The notes: generated from the letters alone by a model not told the origin. A stretch of DNA of 64,000 bases from Pseudomonas sp. MYb118 (GCF_040947875.1 NZ_JBFRXN010000002.1:2542001-2606000); one strand, 5' to 3'. Shown: positions 30,386 through 47,385, numbered from the stretch's first letter. Translations and numbers: made by a program.

Positions 30386-31522
30386 TTGACTAAGCCAGCC
30401 ATACTCGCCCTTGCTGATGGCAGCATTTTTCGCGGCGAAGCCATTGGAGCCGACGGTCAAACCGTTGGAGAGGTGGTGTTCAACACCGCAATGACCGGCT
30501 ATCAGGAAATCCTTACCGATCCTTCCTACGCCCAACAGATCGTTACCCTGACTTACCCGCACATCGGCAACACCGGCACCACGCCGGAAGACGCCGAGTC
30601 GAACCGCGTATGGTCCGCTGGCCTGGTCATCCGTGACCTGCCGCTGGTTGCGAGCAACTGGCGTAACACGATGTCCCTGTCCGATTACCTGAAGGCCAAC
30701 AACGTTGTCGCCATCGCCGGTATCGACACCCGCCGCCTGACCCGCATCCTGCGTGAAAAAGGCGCACAGAACGGCTGCATCATGGCCGGTGACAACATTT
30801 CCGAAGAAGCCGCCATCGCCGCTGCCCAGGGTTTCCCTGGCCTGAAAGGCATGGACCTGGCCAAGGTCGTCAGCACCAAGGAAAGCTACGAGTGGCGCTC
30901 GACGGTCTGGGACCTGAAAACCGACAGCCACGCGACCCTCGAAGCGTCCGAGCTGCCGTACCACGTCGTCGCCTACGACTACGGCGTCAAGGTCAACATC
31001 CTGCGCATGCTGGTCGAGCGCGGTTGCCGCGTGACCGTGGTGCCTGCACAGACCCCGGCTGCCGACGTGCTGGCACTCAACCCGGACGGCGTGTTCCTGT
31101 CCAACGGCCCTGGTGACCCGGAGCCTTGCGACTACGCGATCCAGGCGATCAAGGACGTGCTGGAAACCGAAATCCCGGTATTCGGCATCTGCCTGGGTCA
31201 CCAACTGCTGGCCCTGGCCTCCGGCGCCAAGACCCTGAAAATGGGCCATGGCCACCACGGTGCCAACCACCCGGTGCAGGACCTGGACACTGGCGTCGTG
31301 ATGATCACCAGCCAGAACCACGGTTTTGCCGTAGACGAAGAAACCCTGCCCGCCAACGTCCGCGCGATCCACAAATCGCTGTTCGATGGCACCCTGCAAG
31401 GGATCGAGCGTACCGACAAGAGCGCCTTCAGCTTCCAGGGTCACCCGGAAGCCAGCCCTGGCCCGAACGACGTAGCGCCACTGTTCGATCGCTTCATCAC
31501 CGAGATGGCCAAGCGACGCTGA
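30386..31522 (+). CDS. carA: Carbamoyl-phosphate synthase small subunit
   Basis: A 378-aa glutamine amidotransferase subunit, supplying ammonia for carbamoyl phosphate in arginine and pyrimidine synthesis. The N-terminal domain ([19 protein letters not shown]) precedes a class I GATase with the nucleophile Cys in [13 protein letters not shown] and the His-Glu pair in [11 protein letters not shown]. The start is a TTG at 30386 with a strong GGAGG; no ATG is available upstream. The leader contains an attenuator-like hairpin. Confidence 0.97.
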   Translation: MTKPAILALADGSIFRGEAIGADGQTVGEVVFNTAMTGYQEILTDPSYAQQIVTLTYPHIGNTGTTPEDAESNRVWSAGLVIRDLPLVASNWRNTMSLSDYLKANNVVAIAGIDTRRLTRILREKGAQNGCIMAGDNISEEAAIAAAQGFPGLKGMDLAKVVSTKESYEWRSTVWDLKTDSHATLEASELPYHVVAYDYGVKVNILRMLVERGCRVTVVPAQTPAADVLALNPDGVFLSNGPGDPEPCDYAIQAIKDVLETEIPVFGICLGHQLLALASGAKTLKMGHGHHGANHPVQDLDTGVVMITSQNHGFAVDEETLPANVRAIHKSLFDGTLQGIERTDKSAFSFQGHPEASPGPNDVAPLFDRFITEMAKRR

Positions 31523-31637
31523 TCGCTGGCCTCGATGCAGCAAAGCCTGAGGGCGGTCCCGACAGCGGTGGCCCCCCAGGCTTCACAGATTGAACAAGAC
31601 GGCTTGCCGACTGACCTGCGGATTTGAGTGACAACCC

Positions 31638-34855
<3,218 letters not shown>

Positions 34856-34859
<4 letters not shown>

Positions 34860-35338
34860 GCATAACGAAATACCCGATGACCGTTCAGGGCGCTCGCGCC
34901 CTGGAAGAAGAGCTGAACCACCTGAGCAAGGTCGAGCGTCCGCGCTTGAGCCAGGCCATTGGTGAGGCTCGCGAGCTGGGTGACCTCAAGGAAAACGCCG
35001 AATACCATGCCGCGCGCGAAGAGCAGGGCATGGTCGAGGCGCGGATCCGTGACATCGAAGGCCGCATGCAGAACTCTGTGGTCATCGACGTCACGACCAT
35101 TCCTCACACCGGAAAGGTGATTTTCGGCACGACCGTCGAAATCGCCAACGTCGAGACCGATGAAAGCGTGACTTACCAGATCGTGGGTGAGGACGAAGCG
35201 GACATCAAGCTCGGCAAGATTTCCGTCGGCTCGCCCATTGCCCGCGCCTTGATTGCCAAGGAAGAGGGTGATGTGGTGGCGGTCAAGACGCCAAGCGGCG
35301 TCATCGAGTACGAGATTGTCGAAGTTCGCCACATCTGA
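34856..35338 (+). CDS. greA: Transcription elongation factor GreA
   Basis: A 160-aa GreA, which reactivates backtracked RNA polymerase by stimulating transcript cleavage. The N-terminal coiled coil ([20 protein letters not shown]..., [25 protein letters not shown]) carries the acidic tip; the C-terminal FKBP-like domain ends [23 protein letters not shown]. The ATG overlaps the carB stop (ATGA). Confidence 0.97.
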
Positions 35339-35366
35339 AGGCGGGCGCCCGTTTCGCGCGGGCGCC

Positions 35367-35771
35367 ATGCTTTGGCAGCTGACCCAGATGTTGTGGGTCG
35401 GTGGCCTGTGGCTGTCTCATCTTGGTCTGCCGCTGGTGCTGGGTCGAATCGGCCTGGCACCGCTGCTGATCGACGAAATTGCAGGCATGCTCAATGCGCT
35501 GATGGTGGCTTTCGCCGCAGCGTGTGCGATTTTTCAGGCGATGGTGCTGGTCCAGGCTGAAGGCCTTGCCAGTCTGTGGCGTGATTTGCGTGGGCAGTTG
35601 CTGCTGATGGCGCTTTACGCCAGTGCAATGTTTTTTGCGGTGCTGCTCGGCTGGCCGGATGCCGTGCGTTGGCAGGTATTCAGTTATCTGATCCTGGGCT
35701 TCTCCGGGCTGCTGCTGGTGTTGCAGCCGGTGCCGGGATGGAGTGGCAGGGTGCGCGAAGCACACCCTTGA
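35367..35771 (+). CDS. DUF4149 membrane protein
   Basis: A 134-aa protein with four predicted transmembrane helices (MLWQLTQMLWVGGLWLSHLGLP at the start, then about 40-65, 75-95 and 105-125) of the DUF4149 type. Function unknown. It sits between greA and the convergent yhbY, as in other Pseudomonas genomes. No clear ribosome binding site precedes the ATG at 35367; this start is chosen by similarity of the first helix to the family and is less certain than the gene itself. Confidence 0.75.
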   Translation: MLWQLTQMLWVGGLWLSHLGLPLVLGRIGLAPLLIDEIAGMLNALMVAFAAACAIFQAMVLVQAEGLASLWRDLRGQLLLMALYASAMFFAVLLGWPDAVRWQVFSYLILGFSGLLLVLQPVPGWSGRVREAHP

Positions 35772-35780
35772 CCCTTGCCA

Positions 35781-36089
35781 TCACTTGAAGCGATGGACGT
35801 TCGACAGCTGCTTGTTGACGCTGAAGTTCTTGCGGTAAATCAGTGCCATCTTGCCGATGACCTGGACCAGATCCGCCTTGCCGACCTTGCACAGCTCTGC
35901 AATGGCCTCCAGGCGCGATTCGCGGTCGAGGATGTTGAGCTTGATCTTGATCAGCTCGTGATCCGCCAGGGCGCGTTCAAGTTCGGCTAACACACCTTCA
36001 GTCAGACCGTTGTCTGCCACAATCAGAACTGGTTTCAGATGGTGGCCAATGGATTTGTACTGTTTCTTCAGCTCTGGAGTGAGCGGCAT
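35781..36089 (-). CDS. yhbY: CRM-domain RNA-binding protein YhbY
   Basis: A 102-aa CRM-domain protein that binds pre-50S ribosomal RNA. It starts MPLTPELKKQYKSIGHHLKPVLIV and has the GNGL-like loop DNGLTEGVLAELERALADHELIKIK and the end VQVIGKMALIYRKN. It is divergent from rlmE with about 100 bases between, as in many gammaproteobacteria. Confidence 0.95.
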   Translation of the reverse strand: MPLTPELKKQYKSIGHHLKPVLIVADNGLTEGVLAELERALADHELIKIKLNILDRESRLEAIAELCKVGKADLVQVIGKMALIYRKNFSVNKQLSNVHRFK

Positions 36090-36190
36090 AATCTGACCCT
36101 TACGTCTGGATTCTGTAAAATGGCGGCCATTTTACCCGAGGGCTCGTTGATCCGCCCAATTAATCACGACCCTAATCATCGAGGTGCCCA

Positions 36191-36820
36191 GTGGCGCGTT
36201 CCAAGACAAGCCTTGGTTGGCTGAAACGACATGTCAACGATCCCTACGTGAAGCAGGCGCAGAAGGATGGCTACCGCTCGCGTGCGAGTTACAAGCTTCT
36301 GGAAATCCAGGAGAAGTACAAACTGATCCGTCCAGGAATGAGCGTGGTCGACCTCGGCGCCGCACCGGGTGGCTGGTCGCAGGTCACCAGCCGGCTGATC
36401 GGTGGTCAGGGGCGCCTGATCGCCTCGGACATCCTGGAAATGGACGGTATTCCCGACGTCACCTTCATCCAGGGGGACTTCACCGAGGACTCGGTGCTCG
36501 CCCGCATCCTTGAAGCGGTAGGTAATTCGCAGGTAGACCTTGTGATTTCCGATATGGCCCCCAATATGAGTGGTACGCCTGAAGTAGACATGCCCAAAGC
36601 CATGTTCCTTTGCGAGCTGGCGCTTGATCTGGCAGACCGGATCCTCAAGCCCGGTGGCAATTTCGTGATCAAGATTTTCCAGGGCGAAGGGTTCGATGTT
36701 TACCTCAAGGACGCTCGCAAGAAGTTCGACAAGATCCAGATGATCAAGCCGGACTCTTCCCGCGGCAGTTCCCGCGAGCAGTACATGCTGGCCTGGGGCT
36801 ATCGTGGCGGAAACGAGTAA
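36191..36820 (+). CDS. rlmE: 23S rRNA 2'-O-methyltransferase RlmE
   Basis: A 209-aa FtsJ/RrmJ methyltransferase that modifies U2552 of 23S rRNA. The SAM motif is [13 protein letters not shown] (about 55-67), the catalytic Asp lies in [14 protein letters not shown], and the catalytic Lys in [15 protein letters not shown]. The start is GTG at 36191 ([14 protein letters not shown]) with GAGGTG upstream. A 192-base gap, probably with the ftsH promoter, separates it from ftsH. Confidence 0.97.
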   Translation: MARSKTSLGWLKRHVNDPYVKQAQKDGYRSRASYKLLEIQEKYKLIRPGMSVVDLGAAPGGWSQVTSRLIGGQGRLIASDILEMDGIPDVTFIQGDFTEDSVLARILEAVGNSQVDLVISDMAPNMSGTPEVDMPKAMFLCELALDLADRILKPGGNFVIKIFQGEGFDVYLKDARKKFDKIQMIKPDSSRGSSREQYMLAWGYRGGNE

Positions 36821-37012
36821 AGTAAGGTTTTTGGTCGGGTCGATAGGTTTTTCGTATTTCGCCCCGCAGGCATTAGCGAATATTGTGTAGAAAGTGTTTC
36901 ACAAAGGGTTACAGACGGCGCCTGCCAAGCCGTACGTAATGTAGTAAGTTAGGCCGGTGAATATCATGCGAAGCGCGCGCCAGTAGCGGAGCTTGCTTCA
37001 GAGGGTAGTTAA

Positions 37013-38932
<1,920 letters not shown>

Positions 38933-38940
38933 GGTTTGAA

Positions 38941-39792
38941 ATGACTTCTGTTCAGTCCTCGACCCGGTTGCCTTGCGGCAACCGGGTTCTTGATTTGGCC
39001 CATACGCATGTCATGGGCATTCTCAATGTCACTCCTGATTCCTTCTCCGATGGCGGCCGTTTCAGCCAGCTTGACGCGGCCTTGCGCCACGCCGAAGCGA
39101 TGGTGCTGGCGGGGGCCACGCTGATCGACGTCGGCGGCGAATCGACCCGGCCTGGCGCCAGGTCGGTTTCACCGATCGAAGAATTGGAGCGCGTGGCGCC
39201 CATCGTCGAGCGCATCAGTCGCGAGCTGGACGTGATCATCTCGGTGGATACCTCCACGCCGGCGGTCATGCGCGAAACGGCGCGGCTCGGGGCGGGGCTG
39301 ATCAATGATGTTCGCTCGCTGCGCCGTGAGGGCGCCCTGGATGCGGCCGCCGATACCGGTCTGCCGGTCTGCCTGATGCACATGCTCGGCGAGCCGGGCG
39401 ATATGCAGGATAATCCGCATTATCAGGACGTCACCCGAGAGGTGGCCGGGTTCCTCACCGAGCGCATGGCACAATGCGAGGCCGCCGGAATTCCGGCGGA
39501 GCGAATTATCCTCGATCCGGGTTTTGGTTTCGCCAAGAACCTGGCGCACAATCTAAGCTTGTTTAAACACATGGAAGCCCTGCATGCGCTCGGACGCCCC
39601 CTGTTGGTCGGGGTTTCGCGCAAGAGCATGATTGGTCAGGCCCTGAATCGTCCGGTTGATGAGCGACTGTCGGGTGGCCTGGCCCTCGCGGCGCTGGCAT
39701 CCGTCAAAGGTGCGCGTATATTGCGCGTCCATGATGTGGCCGAAACCGTCGATGTGGTGCGAATGATCGCTGCAGTGGAATCAGCCGAATAA
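38941..39792 (+). CDS. folP: Dihydropteroate synthase
   Basis: A 283-aa folate enzyme condensing 4-aminobenzoate with the pterin diphosphate, the sulfonamide target. Signatures are [28 protein letters not shown] and [13 protein letters not shown]. It starts 8 bases after the ftsH stop and is followed by glmM 16 bases on, the usual ftsH-folP-glmM operon. Confidence 0.97.
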   Translation: MTSVQSSTRLPCGNRVLDLAHTHVMGILNVTPDSFSDGGRFSQLDAALRHAEAMVLAGATLIDVGGESTRPGARSVSPIEELERVAPIVERISRELDVIISVDTSTPAVMRETARLGAGLINDVRSLRREGALDAAADTGLPVCLMHMLGEPGDMQDNPHYQDVTREVAGFLTERMAQCEAAGIPAERIILDPGFGFAKNLAHNLSLFKHMEALHALGRPLLVGVSRKSMIGQALNRPVDERLSGGLALAALASVKGARILRVHDVAETVDVVRMIAAVESAE

Positions 39793-39808
39793 GAATGATG
39801 GAGCACTT

Positions 39809-41146
39809 ATGACTAAGAAATACTTTGGCACCGACGGCATTCGTGGTCGGGTCGGCGAATATCCGATTACTCCTGAATTCATGCTCAAGCTTGGCTGGGC
39901 CGCAGGCATGGCCTTCCGCAAGATGGGCGCCTGCAAGGTATTGGTGGGCAAGGACACGCGCATTTCCGGCTACATGTTCGAATCGGCGCTCGAAGCCGGG
40001 CTGACATCGGCCGGTGCCGACGTGATGCTCCTGGGCCCGATGCCGACACCGGCCATTGCCTACCTGACGCGCACGTTCCACGCCGAAGCCGGCATCGTCA
40101 TCAGTGCCTCGCACAACCCTCACGATGACAACGGCATCAAGTTTTTCTCCGGCAAGGGCACCAAGCTCCCGGATGAAGTCGAACACATGATCGAAGAGCT
40201 GCTCGATACCCCGATGACGGTGGTGGAGTCGAGCAAGATCGGCAAGGTGTCGCGAATCAATGACGCCTCGGGGCGTTACATCGAATTCTGCAAAAGCAGC
40301 GTACCGACCGGCACCAGCTTCGCCGGCCTGAAGGTCGTGATCGACTGCGCCCATGGTGCGACCTACAAGGTGGCGCCGAGTGTGTTCCGTGAACTGGGTG
40401 CCGATGTCGTCGTGCTCAGCGCGCAGCCCAACGGCCTGAACATCAATGACAACTGCGGTTCGACCCACATGGGGCAGTTGCAGGCTGCCGTGCTGGCCGA
40501 ACATGCCGACCTGGGCATCGCGTTCGATGGTGACGGTGATCGGGTGCTGATGGTCGATCACACTGGTGCTGTCGTCGATGGTGACGAATTGCTGTTCATC
40601 ATCGCCCGTGACCTGCACGAGCGTAAGATGTTGAAAGGCGGCGTGGTCGGGACCCTGATGAGCAACCTGGGGCTGGAGCTGGCCCTCAAGGACCTGTCGA
40701 TTCCGTTTGTGCGCGCCAATGTCGGCGACCGCTACGTGATCGCGGACCTGCTGGAGCGTAACTGGTTGGTCGGTGGCGAGAACTCGGGCCACATCGTTTG
40801 CTTCAATCACACTACCACGGGTGATGCGATCATCGCGGCGTTGCAGGTGCTGATGGCGCTGAAGACCCGTTCCGAAACCCTGGGGCAGGCTCGGCAGGCG
40901 CTGCGCAAATGCCCTCAGGTGTTGATCAACGTGCGTTTCGGCGGGGGTACCAGTCCGCTTGAGCATCCGTCGGTCAAGGAGGCCAGCGAGCGTGTTACCC
41001 AGGCCATGGCTGGTCGTGGGCGTGTGCTGTTGCGCAAGTCCGGTACCGAGCCGTTGGTGCGTGTGATGGTCGAAGGCGAGGACGAAACCCAGGTTCGTGG
41101 CTACGCCGAAGAGCTGGCAAAACTGGTTGCTGAAGTTTCTGCCTGA
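39809..41146 (+). CDS. glmM: Phosphoglucosamine mutase
   Basis: A 445-aa enzyme converting glucosamine-6-phosphate to the 1-phosphate for peptidoglycan and LPS. The phosphoserine loop is [19 protein letters not shown], the metal loop [12 protein letters not shown], the sugar-binding loop GGENSGHI and the phosphate-binding end [15 protein letters not shown]. It starts [13 protein letters not shown], the family start. Confidence 0.98.
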   Translation: MTKKYFGTDGIRGRVGEYPITPEFMLKLGWAAGMAFRKMGACKVLVGKDTRISGYMFESALEAGLTSAGADVMLLGPMPTPAIAYLTRTFHAEAGIVISASHNPHDDNGIKFFSGKGTKLPDEVEHMIEELLDTPMTVVESSKIGKVSRINDASGRYIEFCKSSVPTGTSFAGLKVVIDCAHGATYKVAPSVFRELGADVVVLSAQPNGLNINDNCGSTHMGQLQAAVLAEHADLGIAFDGDGDRVLMVDHTGAVVDGDELLFIIARDLHERKMLKGGVVGTLMSNLGLELALKDLSIPFVRANVGDRYVIADLLERNWLVGGENSGHIVCFNHTTTGDAIIAALQVLMALKTRSETLGQARQALRKCPQVLINVRFGGGTSPLEHPSVKEASERVTQAMAGRGRVLLRKSGTEPLVRVMVEGEDETQVRGYAEELAKLVAEVSA

Positions 41147-41212
41147 ATTCGGCTTGCCAGCCATGATTGTGTTGGGTAACATCTGCGCCCACTTTGACCG
41201 ACGAGGTACAGC

Positions 41213-41968
41213 ATGCGTCGCCCTATGGTAGCTGGTAACTGGAAGATGCACGGTACCCGCGCCAGCGTCGCTGAGCTGATCAAAGGCCTGAGTCATCTGG
41301 CCTTGCCGAGCGGTGTTGATGTCGCGGTATTCCCGCCTTGCCTGCATATCACTCAAGTGATTGATGGCTTGGAAGGTCGCTCGATTTCGGTCGGCGCGCA
41401 GGATGCTGCGATGGAAGCCGGGCAAGGTGCATTGACGGGTGAGGTTTCGCCGAGTCAGTTGGTGGATGCAGGTTGCTCCTTGGTGCTTGTCGGGCACTCT
41501 GAGCGTCGCCAGATCATCGGCGAGCAGGACGCAGTACTGGTCCGCAAGTTTGCAGCGGCACAGGCAAGTGGCTTGATTCCGGTGTTGTGTGTAGGGGAAA
41601 CCCTTGAGCAGCGCGAAGCGGGGAAAACTCTTGAAGTTGTCTCGCAGCAGCTGAGCAGCATCATCGACGAGTTGGGTGTCGGTGCCTTTGCAAGGGCAGT
41701 GATTGCTTATGAGCCGGTCTGGGCCATTGGTACCGGGCTGACGGCTTCGCCGCAACAAGCGCAGGATGTGCATGCAGCCATTCGCGCGCAGTTGGCGGCA
41801 AAAGATTCTGAAGTCGCGCAAGGTGTGCGGCTTCTATACGGCGGCAGCGTGAAGGCGGCCAATGCGGTCGAACTGTTCGGCATGCCGGATATCAATGGGG
41901 GGCTCATTGGTGGAGCTTCCCTGAATGCAGATGAGTTCGGTGCGATTTGTCGCGCCGCGGGAAACTGA
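41213..41968 (+). CDS. tpiA: Triosephosphate isomerase
   Basis: A 251-aa TIM barrel. The catalytic Lys is in GNWKMHGT, the His in [11 protein letters not shown], the Glu in [11 protein letters not shown], and the phosphate-binding loop is [10 protein letters not shown]. It lies between glmM and secG, with secG starting five bases after its stop, suggesting co-transcription. Confidence 0.97.
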   Translation: MRRPMVAGNWKMHGTRASVAELIKGLSHLALPSGVDVAVFPPCLHITQVIDGLEGRSISVGAQDAAMEAGQGALTGEVSPSQLVDAGCSLVLVGHSERRQIIGEQDAVLVRKFAAAQASGLIPVLCVGETLEQREAGKTLEVVSQQLSSIIDELGVGAFARAVIAYEPVWAIGTGLTASPQQAQDVHAAIRAQLAAKDSEVAQGVRLLYGGSVKAANAVELFGMPDINGGLIGGASLNADEFGAICRAAGN

Positions 41969-41972
41969 AAAA

Positions 41973-42356
41973 ATGCTGGAAACAGTCGTAGTCGTTTTTC
42001 ATCTGCTGGGTGCATTGGGCGTAGTCGCTCTGGTATTGCTGCAGCAGGGTAAAGGTGCGGACGCTGGCGCGTCTTTCGGAGCAGGTGCTTCAAATACTGT
42101 GTTCGGAAGCCAAGGTTCCTCTACCTTTCTTAGTAAGTTTACTGCTATACTTGCCGCCGGTTTCTTCATAACCAGCTTGGGGTTAGGTTACTTTGCTAAA
42201 GAGAAAGCTCACCAGCTGACTCAAGTAGGTTTGCCAAACCCGGCAGTGTTGGAAGTTCCAAAGCAACAACCGGCTTCTGATGATGTCCCGGTGCTTCAAG
42301 AGCAAAAGTCGGCTACTCCAGCGACTGACGTACCTCCAGCTCAAGAGCAGAAGTAA
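41973..42356 (+). CDS. secG: Preprotein translocase subunit SecG
   Basis: A 127-aa SecG. Two membrane helices (about 3-22 and 52-72) flank the conserved cytoplasmic loop [31 protein letters not shown]. The C-terminal tail is long, Pro/Gln-rich and hydrophilic (ending PPAQEQK). It stabilises the SecYEG channel. The ATG at 41973 is the family start. Confidence 0.95.
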   Translation: MLETVVVVFHLLGALGVVALVLLQQGKGADAGASFGAGASNTVFGSQGSSTFLSKFTAILAAGFFITSLGLGYFAKEKAHQLTQVGLPNPAVLEVPKQQPASDDVPVLQEQKSATPATDVPPAQEQK

Positions 42357-42378
42357 GAAGAGTTTCAAACGTAGTTTT

Positions 42379-42464
42379 GCCGAGGTGGTGGAATTGGTAG
42401 ACACGCAACCTTGAGGTGGTTGTGCCCATAGGGTGTAGGGGTTCGAGTCCCCTTCTCGGTACCA
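42379..42464 (+). tRNA. tRNA-Leu (GAG)
   Basis: An 86-base class II tRNA starting GCCGAGGTGGTGGAATTGGT and ending TCGGTACCA. The anticodon stem CAACC/GGTTG encloses TTGAGGT with anticodon GAG; a long variable arm and the TTCGAGT T loop follow. It lies 22 bases after secG. Confidence 0.95.
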
Positions 42465-42473
42465 ATTAGTCAG

Positions 42474-42498
42474 GAGAGCCCGCTGTTGCGGGCTTTCT
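42474..42498 (+). terminator. Hairpin after tRNA-Leu
   Basis: AGAGCCCGC, TGTT, GCGGGCTTTCTT: a 7-bp GC stem with a short T-rich tail; probable terminator of the secG-tRNA-Leu transcript or a processing signal. Confidence 0.6.
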
Positions 42499-42561
42499 TG
42501 CAGGTGGAAGGTTACATTGACCCTGTAGGGGATCGGTCGTATACTTCCGCCCCAGCTTTGT

Positions 42562-42638
<77 letters not shown>

Positions 42639-42646
42639 GTTTCAGG

Positions 42647-42668
42647 AGCCCCTATTCAGGGGCTTTTT
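42647..42668 (+). terminator. Terminator after tRNA-fMet
   Basis: AGCCCC, TATTCA, GGGGCTTTTT: a 6-bp stem with a T run directly behind the initiator tRNA; partial termination before rimP is likely. Confidence 0.8.
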
Positions 42669-42764
42669 GTTAGCTGAATACTTTATGACGCCGATGTTCA
42701 ATGGCGATCTCATGTGGGCTTTTTGCCCATTTTTTATTTCCAAAGCATGCACGAGGGGGTTCAG

Positions 42765-43223
42765 GTGTCGAGCAAGCTAGAACAGCTGCAGGCCTTGTTG
42801 GCCCCGGTAGTCGAGGCTCTTGGCTATCAATGCTGGGGGATCGAATTCATCTCTCAAGGCAAACATTCGGTCCTGCGAATCTATATCGACAAAGAGGGCG
42901 GCATCCTGATTGACGACTGCACCGCAGTCAGTCACCAGGCCAGTGCGGTACTCGATGTCGAAGACCCGATCAGTTCTGAATACACCCTTGAGGTGTCCTC
43001 GCCTGGCATGGATCGCCCGCTGTTCACCTTGGAACAGTTTGCCTCGCATGCCGGTGAACAAGTGAAGATCAAGCTGCGCTCGCCTTTCGAAGGTCGACGC
43101 AACTTTCAGGGCCTTCTGCGCGGTGTAGAAGAGCAGGACGTAGTGGTGCAGGTAGAAGACCACGAGTTCCTGTTGCCGATCGATATGATCGACAAGGCCA
43201 ACATTATTCCCAGTTTTGACTGA
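42765..43223 (+). CDS. rimP: Ribosome maturation factor RimP
   Basis: A 152-aa RimP needed for 30S assembly. The N-terminal alpha/beta domain ([40 protein letters not shown]) is followed by an SH3-like C-terminal domain ([12 protein letters not shown] is the domain junction motif). The GTG at 42765 has GAGGGG at a good distance and gives the family length; ATG starts further upstream add a non-conserved N terminus. Confidence 0.93.
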   Translation: MSSKLEQLQALLAPVVEALGYQCWGIEFISQGKHSVLRIYIDKEGGILIDDCTAVSHQASAVLDVEDPISSEYTLEVSSPGMDRPLFTLEQFASHAGEQVKIKLRSPFEGRRNFQGLLRGVEEQDVVVQVEDHEFLLPIDMIDKANIIPSFD

Positions 43224-43270
43224 GACGCGGATCCCGCGGATCCAATGGCTTGCGAAAGGCGAGGCGTACG

Positions 43271-44752
43271 ATGAGCAAAGAAGTACTGCTGGTTGTTGAG
43301 TCGGTATCCAATGAAAAAGGCGTACCGCCAAATGTGATTTTTGAAGCGCTGGAGCTGGCTTTGGCCACCGCTACCAAAAAGCGTTTCGAAGACGAAGTTG
43401 ATCTGCGTGTGGAAATCAATCGCCACACCGGTGCTTACGAGACATTCCGTCGCTGGACAGTCGTCGAGGAAGACGATCTGGACGATCCGGCGATCGAAAC
43501 CTGGCCAAGCAAGGTTGCGCAAACGCATCCGGGTGCCAAGGTCGGTGATGTCGTCGAAGAAAAGATCGAATCCATCGAGTTCGGCCGCATCGCCGCACAG
43601 ACCGCCAAGCAGGTCATCGTGCAGAAGGTTCGCGAAGCCGAGCGTGCTCAAGTCGTTGATGCCTATCGCGAGCGCCTGGGGGAAATCATCTCCGGCACCG
43701 TGAAGAAAGTGACCCGCGACAACGTGATCGTCGACCTGGGCAACAACGCTGAAGCGTTGCTGGCCCGTGAAGACATCATCTCTCGCGAAACCTTCCGGGT
43801 TGGCGTGCGTTTGCGTGCACTGCTCAAGGAAATCCGTACCGAGAACCGCGGCCCGCAGCTGATCCTGTCGCGTACCGCACCGGAAATGCTGATCGAGCTG
43901 TTCCGTATCGAAGTGCCGGAAATCGCTGAAGGGCTGATCGAAGTGATGGCTGCGTCCCGTGATCCGGGTTCGCGCGCCAAGATCGCCGTTCGCTCCAAGG
44001 ACAAGCGCATCGACCCACAAGGTGCCTGCATCGGTATGCGCGGTTCGCGCGTCCAGGCGGTATCGGGTGAGTTGGGCGGTGAGCGTGTGGACATCGTCCT
44101 GTGGGACGATAACCCGGCTCAGTTCGTGATCAACGCCATGTCCCCGGCTGAGGTCGCGGCAATCATCGTTGACGAAGATGCCCACGCCATGGACATCGCC
44201 GTTGGCGCCGACAACCTGGCTCAGGCCATCGGTCGTGGCGGTCAGAACGTGCGTCTGGCGAGCCAGTTGACTGGCTGGACCCTGAACGTGATGACCGAAT
44301 CGGACATCCAGGCCAAGCAACAAGCGGAAACCGGCGACATCCTGCGCAACTTCATCGACGAGCTGGAAGTCGACGAAGAGCTGGCACAGGTGCTGGTAGA
44401 CGAAGGCTTCACCAGCCTGGAAGAAATTGCCTACGTACCGTTGGAAGAAATGCTCAACATCGACGGCTTTGACGAAGAGATCGTCAACGAGCTTCGCGCT
44501 CGTGCCAAGGATCGTTTGTTGACCAAAGCCATCGCTACTGAGGAAAAGCTGGCAGACGCCCATCCGGCCGAAGACCTGCTCTCGCTTGAGGGTATGGACA
44601 AGGATTTGGCGATGGAACTGGCGGTGCGCGGCGTCATTACCCGCGAAGACCTGGCCGAGCAGTCTATTGACGACCTGCTCGACATCGACGGCATCGACGA
44701 TGATCGTGCCGGCAAGTTGATCATGGCCGCCCGAGCCCACTGGTTCGAGTAA
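43271..44752 (+). CDS. nusA: Transcription termination/antitermination factor NusA
   Basis: A 493-aa NusA. The N-terminal polymerase-binding domain ([19 protein letters not shown]) is followed by an S1 domain (about 135-200), two KH domains ([14 protein letters not shown] and [13 protein letters not shown]) and two C-terminal acidic helix-hairpin repeats. The ATG at 43271 is the family start. It is in the rimP-nusA-infB operon. Confidence 0.97.
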   Translation: MSKEVLLVVESVSNEKGVPPNVIFEALELALATATKKRFEDEVDLRVEINRHTGAYETFRRWTVVEEDDLDDPAIETWPSKVAQTHPGAKVGDVVEEKIESIEFGRIAAQTAKQVIVQKVREAERAQVVDAYRERLGEIISGTVKKVTRDNVIVDLGNNAEALLAREDIISRETFRVGVRLRALLKEIRTENRGPQLILSRTAPEMLIELFRIEVPEIAEGLIEVMAASRDPGSRAKIAVRSKDKRIDPQGACIGMRGSRVQAVSGELGGERVDIVLWDDNPAQFVINAMSPAEVAAIIVDEDAHAMDIAVGADNLAQAIGRGGQNVRLASQLTGWTLNVMTESDIQAKQQAETGDILRNFIDELEVDEELAQVLVDEGFTSLEEIAYVPLEEMLNIDGFDEEIVNELRARAKDRLLTKAIATEEKLADAHPAEDLLSLEGMDKDLAMELAVRGVITREDLAEQSIDDLLDIDGIDDDRAGKLIMAARAHWFE

Positions 44753-44779
44753 TTAGGCGCGGCCTGAGGAGAGAAGTGC

Positions 44780-47314
44780 ATGACGCAAGTCACGGTGAAA
44801 CAACTGGCCGATGAGGTCAAAACACCGGTAGAGCGCCTGTTGCAGCAGATGCGTGAGGCAGGTCTGCCGCACACCGCCGCCGAAGAACATGTGACTGACA
44901 GTGAGAAGCAGTCCCTGCTGACTCACTTGAAAAGCAGCCACAAGGCGAAAGTGGAAGAACCACGCAAGATCACACTGCAGCGTAAAACCACCAGCACCCT
45001 GCGTGTTGCTGGCAGCAAAAGCATCAGTGTCGAAGTTCGCAAGAAGAAAGTATTCGTACAGCGCAGCCCGGAAGAAATCGAAGCCGAGCGCAAGCGTGAG
45101 CTGGACGAGCGCCGTGCAGTAGAAAATGCTGCCCGTCAGAAGGCTGAAGAAGAAGCCAAGCGCCGCGCCGAAGAAGAAGCGCGTCGCCAGCCTGCTCCGG
45201 TTGAAGCACCTGTTGCTGCGCCTGAGCCTGTGGCAGCACCTGCCCCGGTCGTCGAGCCTGTGCGTGAAAGCGCGCCGGTTGCAGCGGCGGCGCCGGCACC
45301 TGCGGCCGATGCGCGCAAGCGTGACGAACAGCGTCGTCCGGACAAACCACGTGCCGACGATAACAATCGTCGCGGCGGTGGTGGCGATGGCGAGCGCAAA
45401 AACGCTCCGCATCGTGCTTCGGTCAAGGAAAAAGCGCCTGCTCCACGTTCTGCCCCACGTACTACCGACGAAGAAAGCGATGGCTTCCGTCGTGGTGGTC
45501 GCGGCAAGGCCAAGCTGAAGAAGCGCAACGCCCACGGTTTCCAGAGCCCGACCGGCCCTGTCGTGCGCGAAGTGAAGATCGGCGAGACCATCACTGTGGG
45601 CGATCTGGCCCAGCAGATGTCGGTCAAGGCTGCTGAAATCATCAAGTTCATGTTCAAGCTGGGTACTCCAGCGACCATCAACCAGGTACTGGACCAGGAA
45701 ACTGCCCAGCTGGTTGCCGAAGAACTGGGCCACAAAGTGACCCTGATCAGCGACACCGCCCTGGAAGATTCCCTGGCCGAGTCCCTGAAGTTCGAAGGCG
45801 AGGCGGTTGCCCGTGCGCCGGTCGTGACCGTAATGGGCCACGTTGACCACGGTAAGACATCCCTGCTCGACTACATCCGTCGTGCCAAGGTAGCTGCTGG
45901 CGAAGCCGGTGGTATCACCCAGCACATCGGTGCTTACCACGTTGAAACCGACCGTGGCATGGTGACGTTCCTCGACACCCCTGGTCACGCCGCGTTTACC
46001 GCCATGCGTGCCCGTGGTGCCAAGGCCACCGACATCGTGATCCTGGTGGTTGCAGCGGACGACGGCGTGATGCCACAGACCGTTGAAGCCGTTCAACACG
46101 CCCAGGCCGCCGGTGTTCCGCTGGTCGTGGCGGTGAACAAGATCGACAAGCCGGGTGCTGATCTCGATCGCATCCGCAGCGAACTGTCGGTACACGGCGT
46201 GACGTCGGAAGACTGGGGTGGTGACACGCCTTTCGTACCGGTTTCCGCGAAAATGGGTACCGGTGTCGACGAACTGCTCGAAGCCGTATTGCTGCAGGCC
46301 GAAGTTCTCGAACTGACCGCAACCCCATCGGCCCCTGGTCGTGGTGTCGTGGTTGAATCGCGCCTGGACAAGGGCCGTGGCCCGGTGGCGACCGTTCTGG
46401 TTCAGGACGGTACCCTGCGTCAGGGCGACATGGTCCTGGTCGGTTCGAACTATGGCCGCGTGCGTGCCATGCTCGACGAGAACGGCAAGCCAATCAAGGA
46501 AGCCGGTCCAGCCATCCCTGTCGAGATCCTCGGCCTGGACGGTACGCCGGACGCCGGCGACGAGATGAGCGTGGTGGCCGACGAGAAGAAAGCCCGTGAA
46601 GTGGCTCTGTTCCGTCAAGGCAAGTTCCGCGAAGTCAAACTGGCTCGCGCTCACGCCGGCAAGCTGGAAAACATCTTCGAAAGCATGGGCCAGGAAGAGA
46701 AGAAGACGCTCAACATCGTCCTCAAATCCGACGTCCGTGGTTCGTTGGAAGCTCTGCAAGGCGCTCTGAACGGCCTGGGCAACGACGAAGTGCAAGTGCG
46801 CGTAGTCGGTGGCGGTGTCGGTGGTATCACCGAGTCCGACGCCAACCTGGCACTGGCCTCCAACGCTGTACTGTTCGGCTTCAACGTGCGTGCCGATGCC
46901 GGCGCGCGCAAGATCGTCGAGCAGGAAGGTCTGGATATGCGTTACTACAACGTGATCTACGACATCATCGAAGACGTCAAGAAAGCCCTGACCGGTATGC
47001 TCGGCAGCGACGTTCGCGAGAACATCCTGGGCGTGGCCGAAGTGCGTGACGTGTTCCGTTCGCCGAAGTTTGGCGCGATCGCCGGTTGCATGGTGATCGA
47101 AGGGACCGTTCACCGTAACCGTCCGATCCGTGTACTGCGTGAAGACATCGTTATCTTCGAAGGCGAGCTGGAATCCCTGCGCCGCTTCAAGGATGACGCT
47201 TCCGAAGTACGTGCCGGCATGGAATGCGGTATCGGCGTGAAGAGCTACAACGACGTCAAAGTCGGTGACAAGATCGAAGTCTTCGAGAAGATTCAGGTTG
47301 CTCGCAGCCTCTAA
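44780..47314 (+). CDS. infB: Translation initiation factor IF-2
   Basis: An 844-aa IF-2. The N-terminal domain ([22 protein letters not shown]) is followed by a long low-complexity linker rich in Ala, Glu, Arg and Pro (about 100-245). The GTPase domain then has G1 [10 protein letters not shown]3 DTPGHAAF and G4 NKID, and domains II-IV bind initiator tRNA. Internal starts making IF2-beta forms are possible but not evident. Confidence 0.98.
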   Translation: MTQVTVKQLADEVKTPVERLLQQMREAGLPHTAAEEHVTDSEKQSLLTHLKSSHKAKVEEPRKITLQRKTTSTLRVAGSKSISVEVRKKKVFVQRSPEEIEAERKRELDERRAVENAARQKAEEEAKRRAEEEARRQPAPVEAPVAAPEPVAAPAPVVEPVRESAPVAAAAPAPAADARKRDEQRRPDKPRADDNNRRGGGGDGERKNAPHRASVKEKAPAPRSAPRTTDEESDGFRRGGRGKAKLKKRNAHGFQSPTGPVVREVKIGETITVGDLAQQMSVKAAEIIKFMFKLGTPATINQVLDQETAQLVAEELGHKVTLISDTALEDSLAESLKFEGEAVARAPVVTVMGHVDHGKTSLLDYIRRAKVAAGEAGGITQHIGAYHVETDRGMVTFLDTPGHAAFTAMRARGAKATDIVILVVAADDGVMPQTVEAVQHAQAAGVPLVVAVNKIDKPGADLDRIRSELSVHGVTSEDWGGDTPFVPVSAKMGTGVDELLEAVLLQAEVLELTATPSAPGRGVVVESRLDKGRGPVATVLVQDGTLRQGDMVLVGSNYGRVRAMLDENGKPIKEAGPAIPVEILGLDGTPDAGDEMSVVADEKKAREVALFRQGKFREVKLARAHAGKLENIFESMGQEEKKTLNIVLKSDVRGSLEALQGALNGLGNDEVQVRVVGGGVGGITESDANLALASNAVLFGFNVRADAGARKIVEQEGLDMRYYNVIYDIIEDVKKALTGMLGSDVRENILGVAEVRDVFRSPKFGAIAGCMVIEGTVHRNRPIRVLREDIVIFEGELESLRRFKDDASEVRAGMECGIGVKSYNDVKVGDKIEVFEKIQVARSL

Positions 47315-47385
47315 CTCGCGCACTTCAGGAGCCACGTCAGGCCGCCGCATGCAGATGCGCGGCCTGGTGTCGGGACTCTAAACGC

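Noticed and set aside
44753..47350. Very long antisense frames over infB, carB, dnaK and pnp (up to 1081 aa)
   Set aside because: They are shadows of highly biased GC-rich genes, with low-complexity His/Asp/Val-rich translations and no ribosome binding site.
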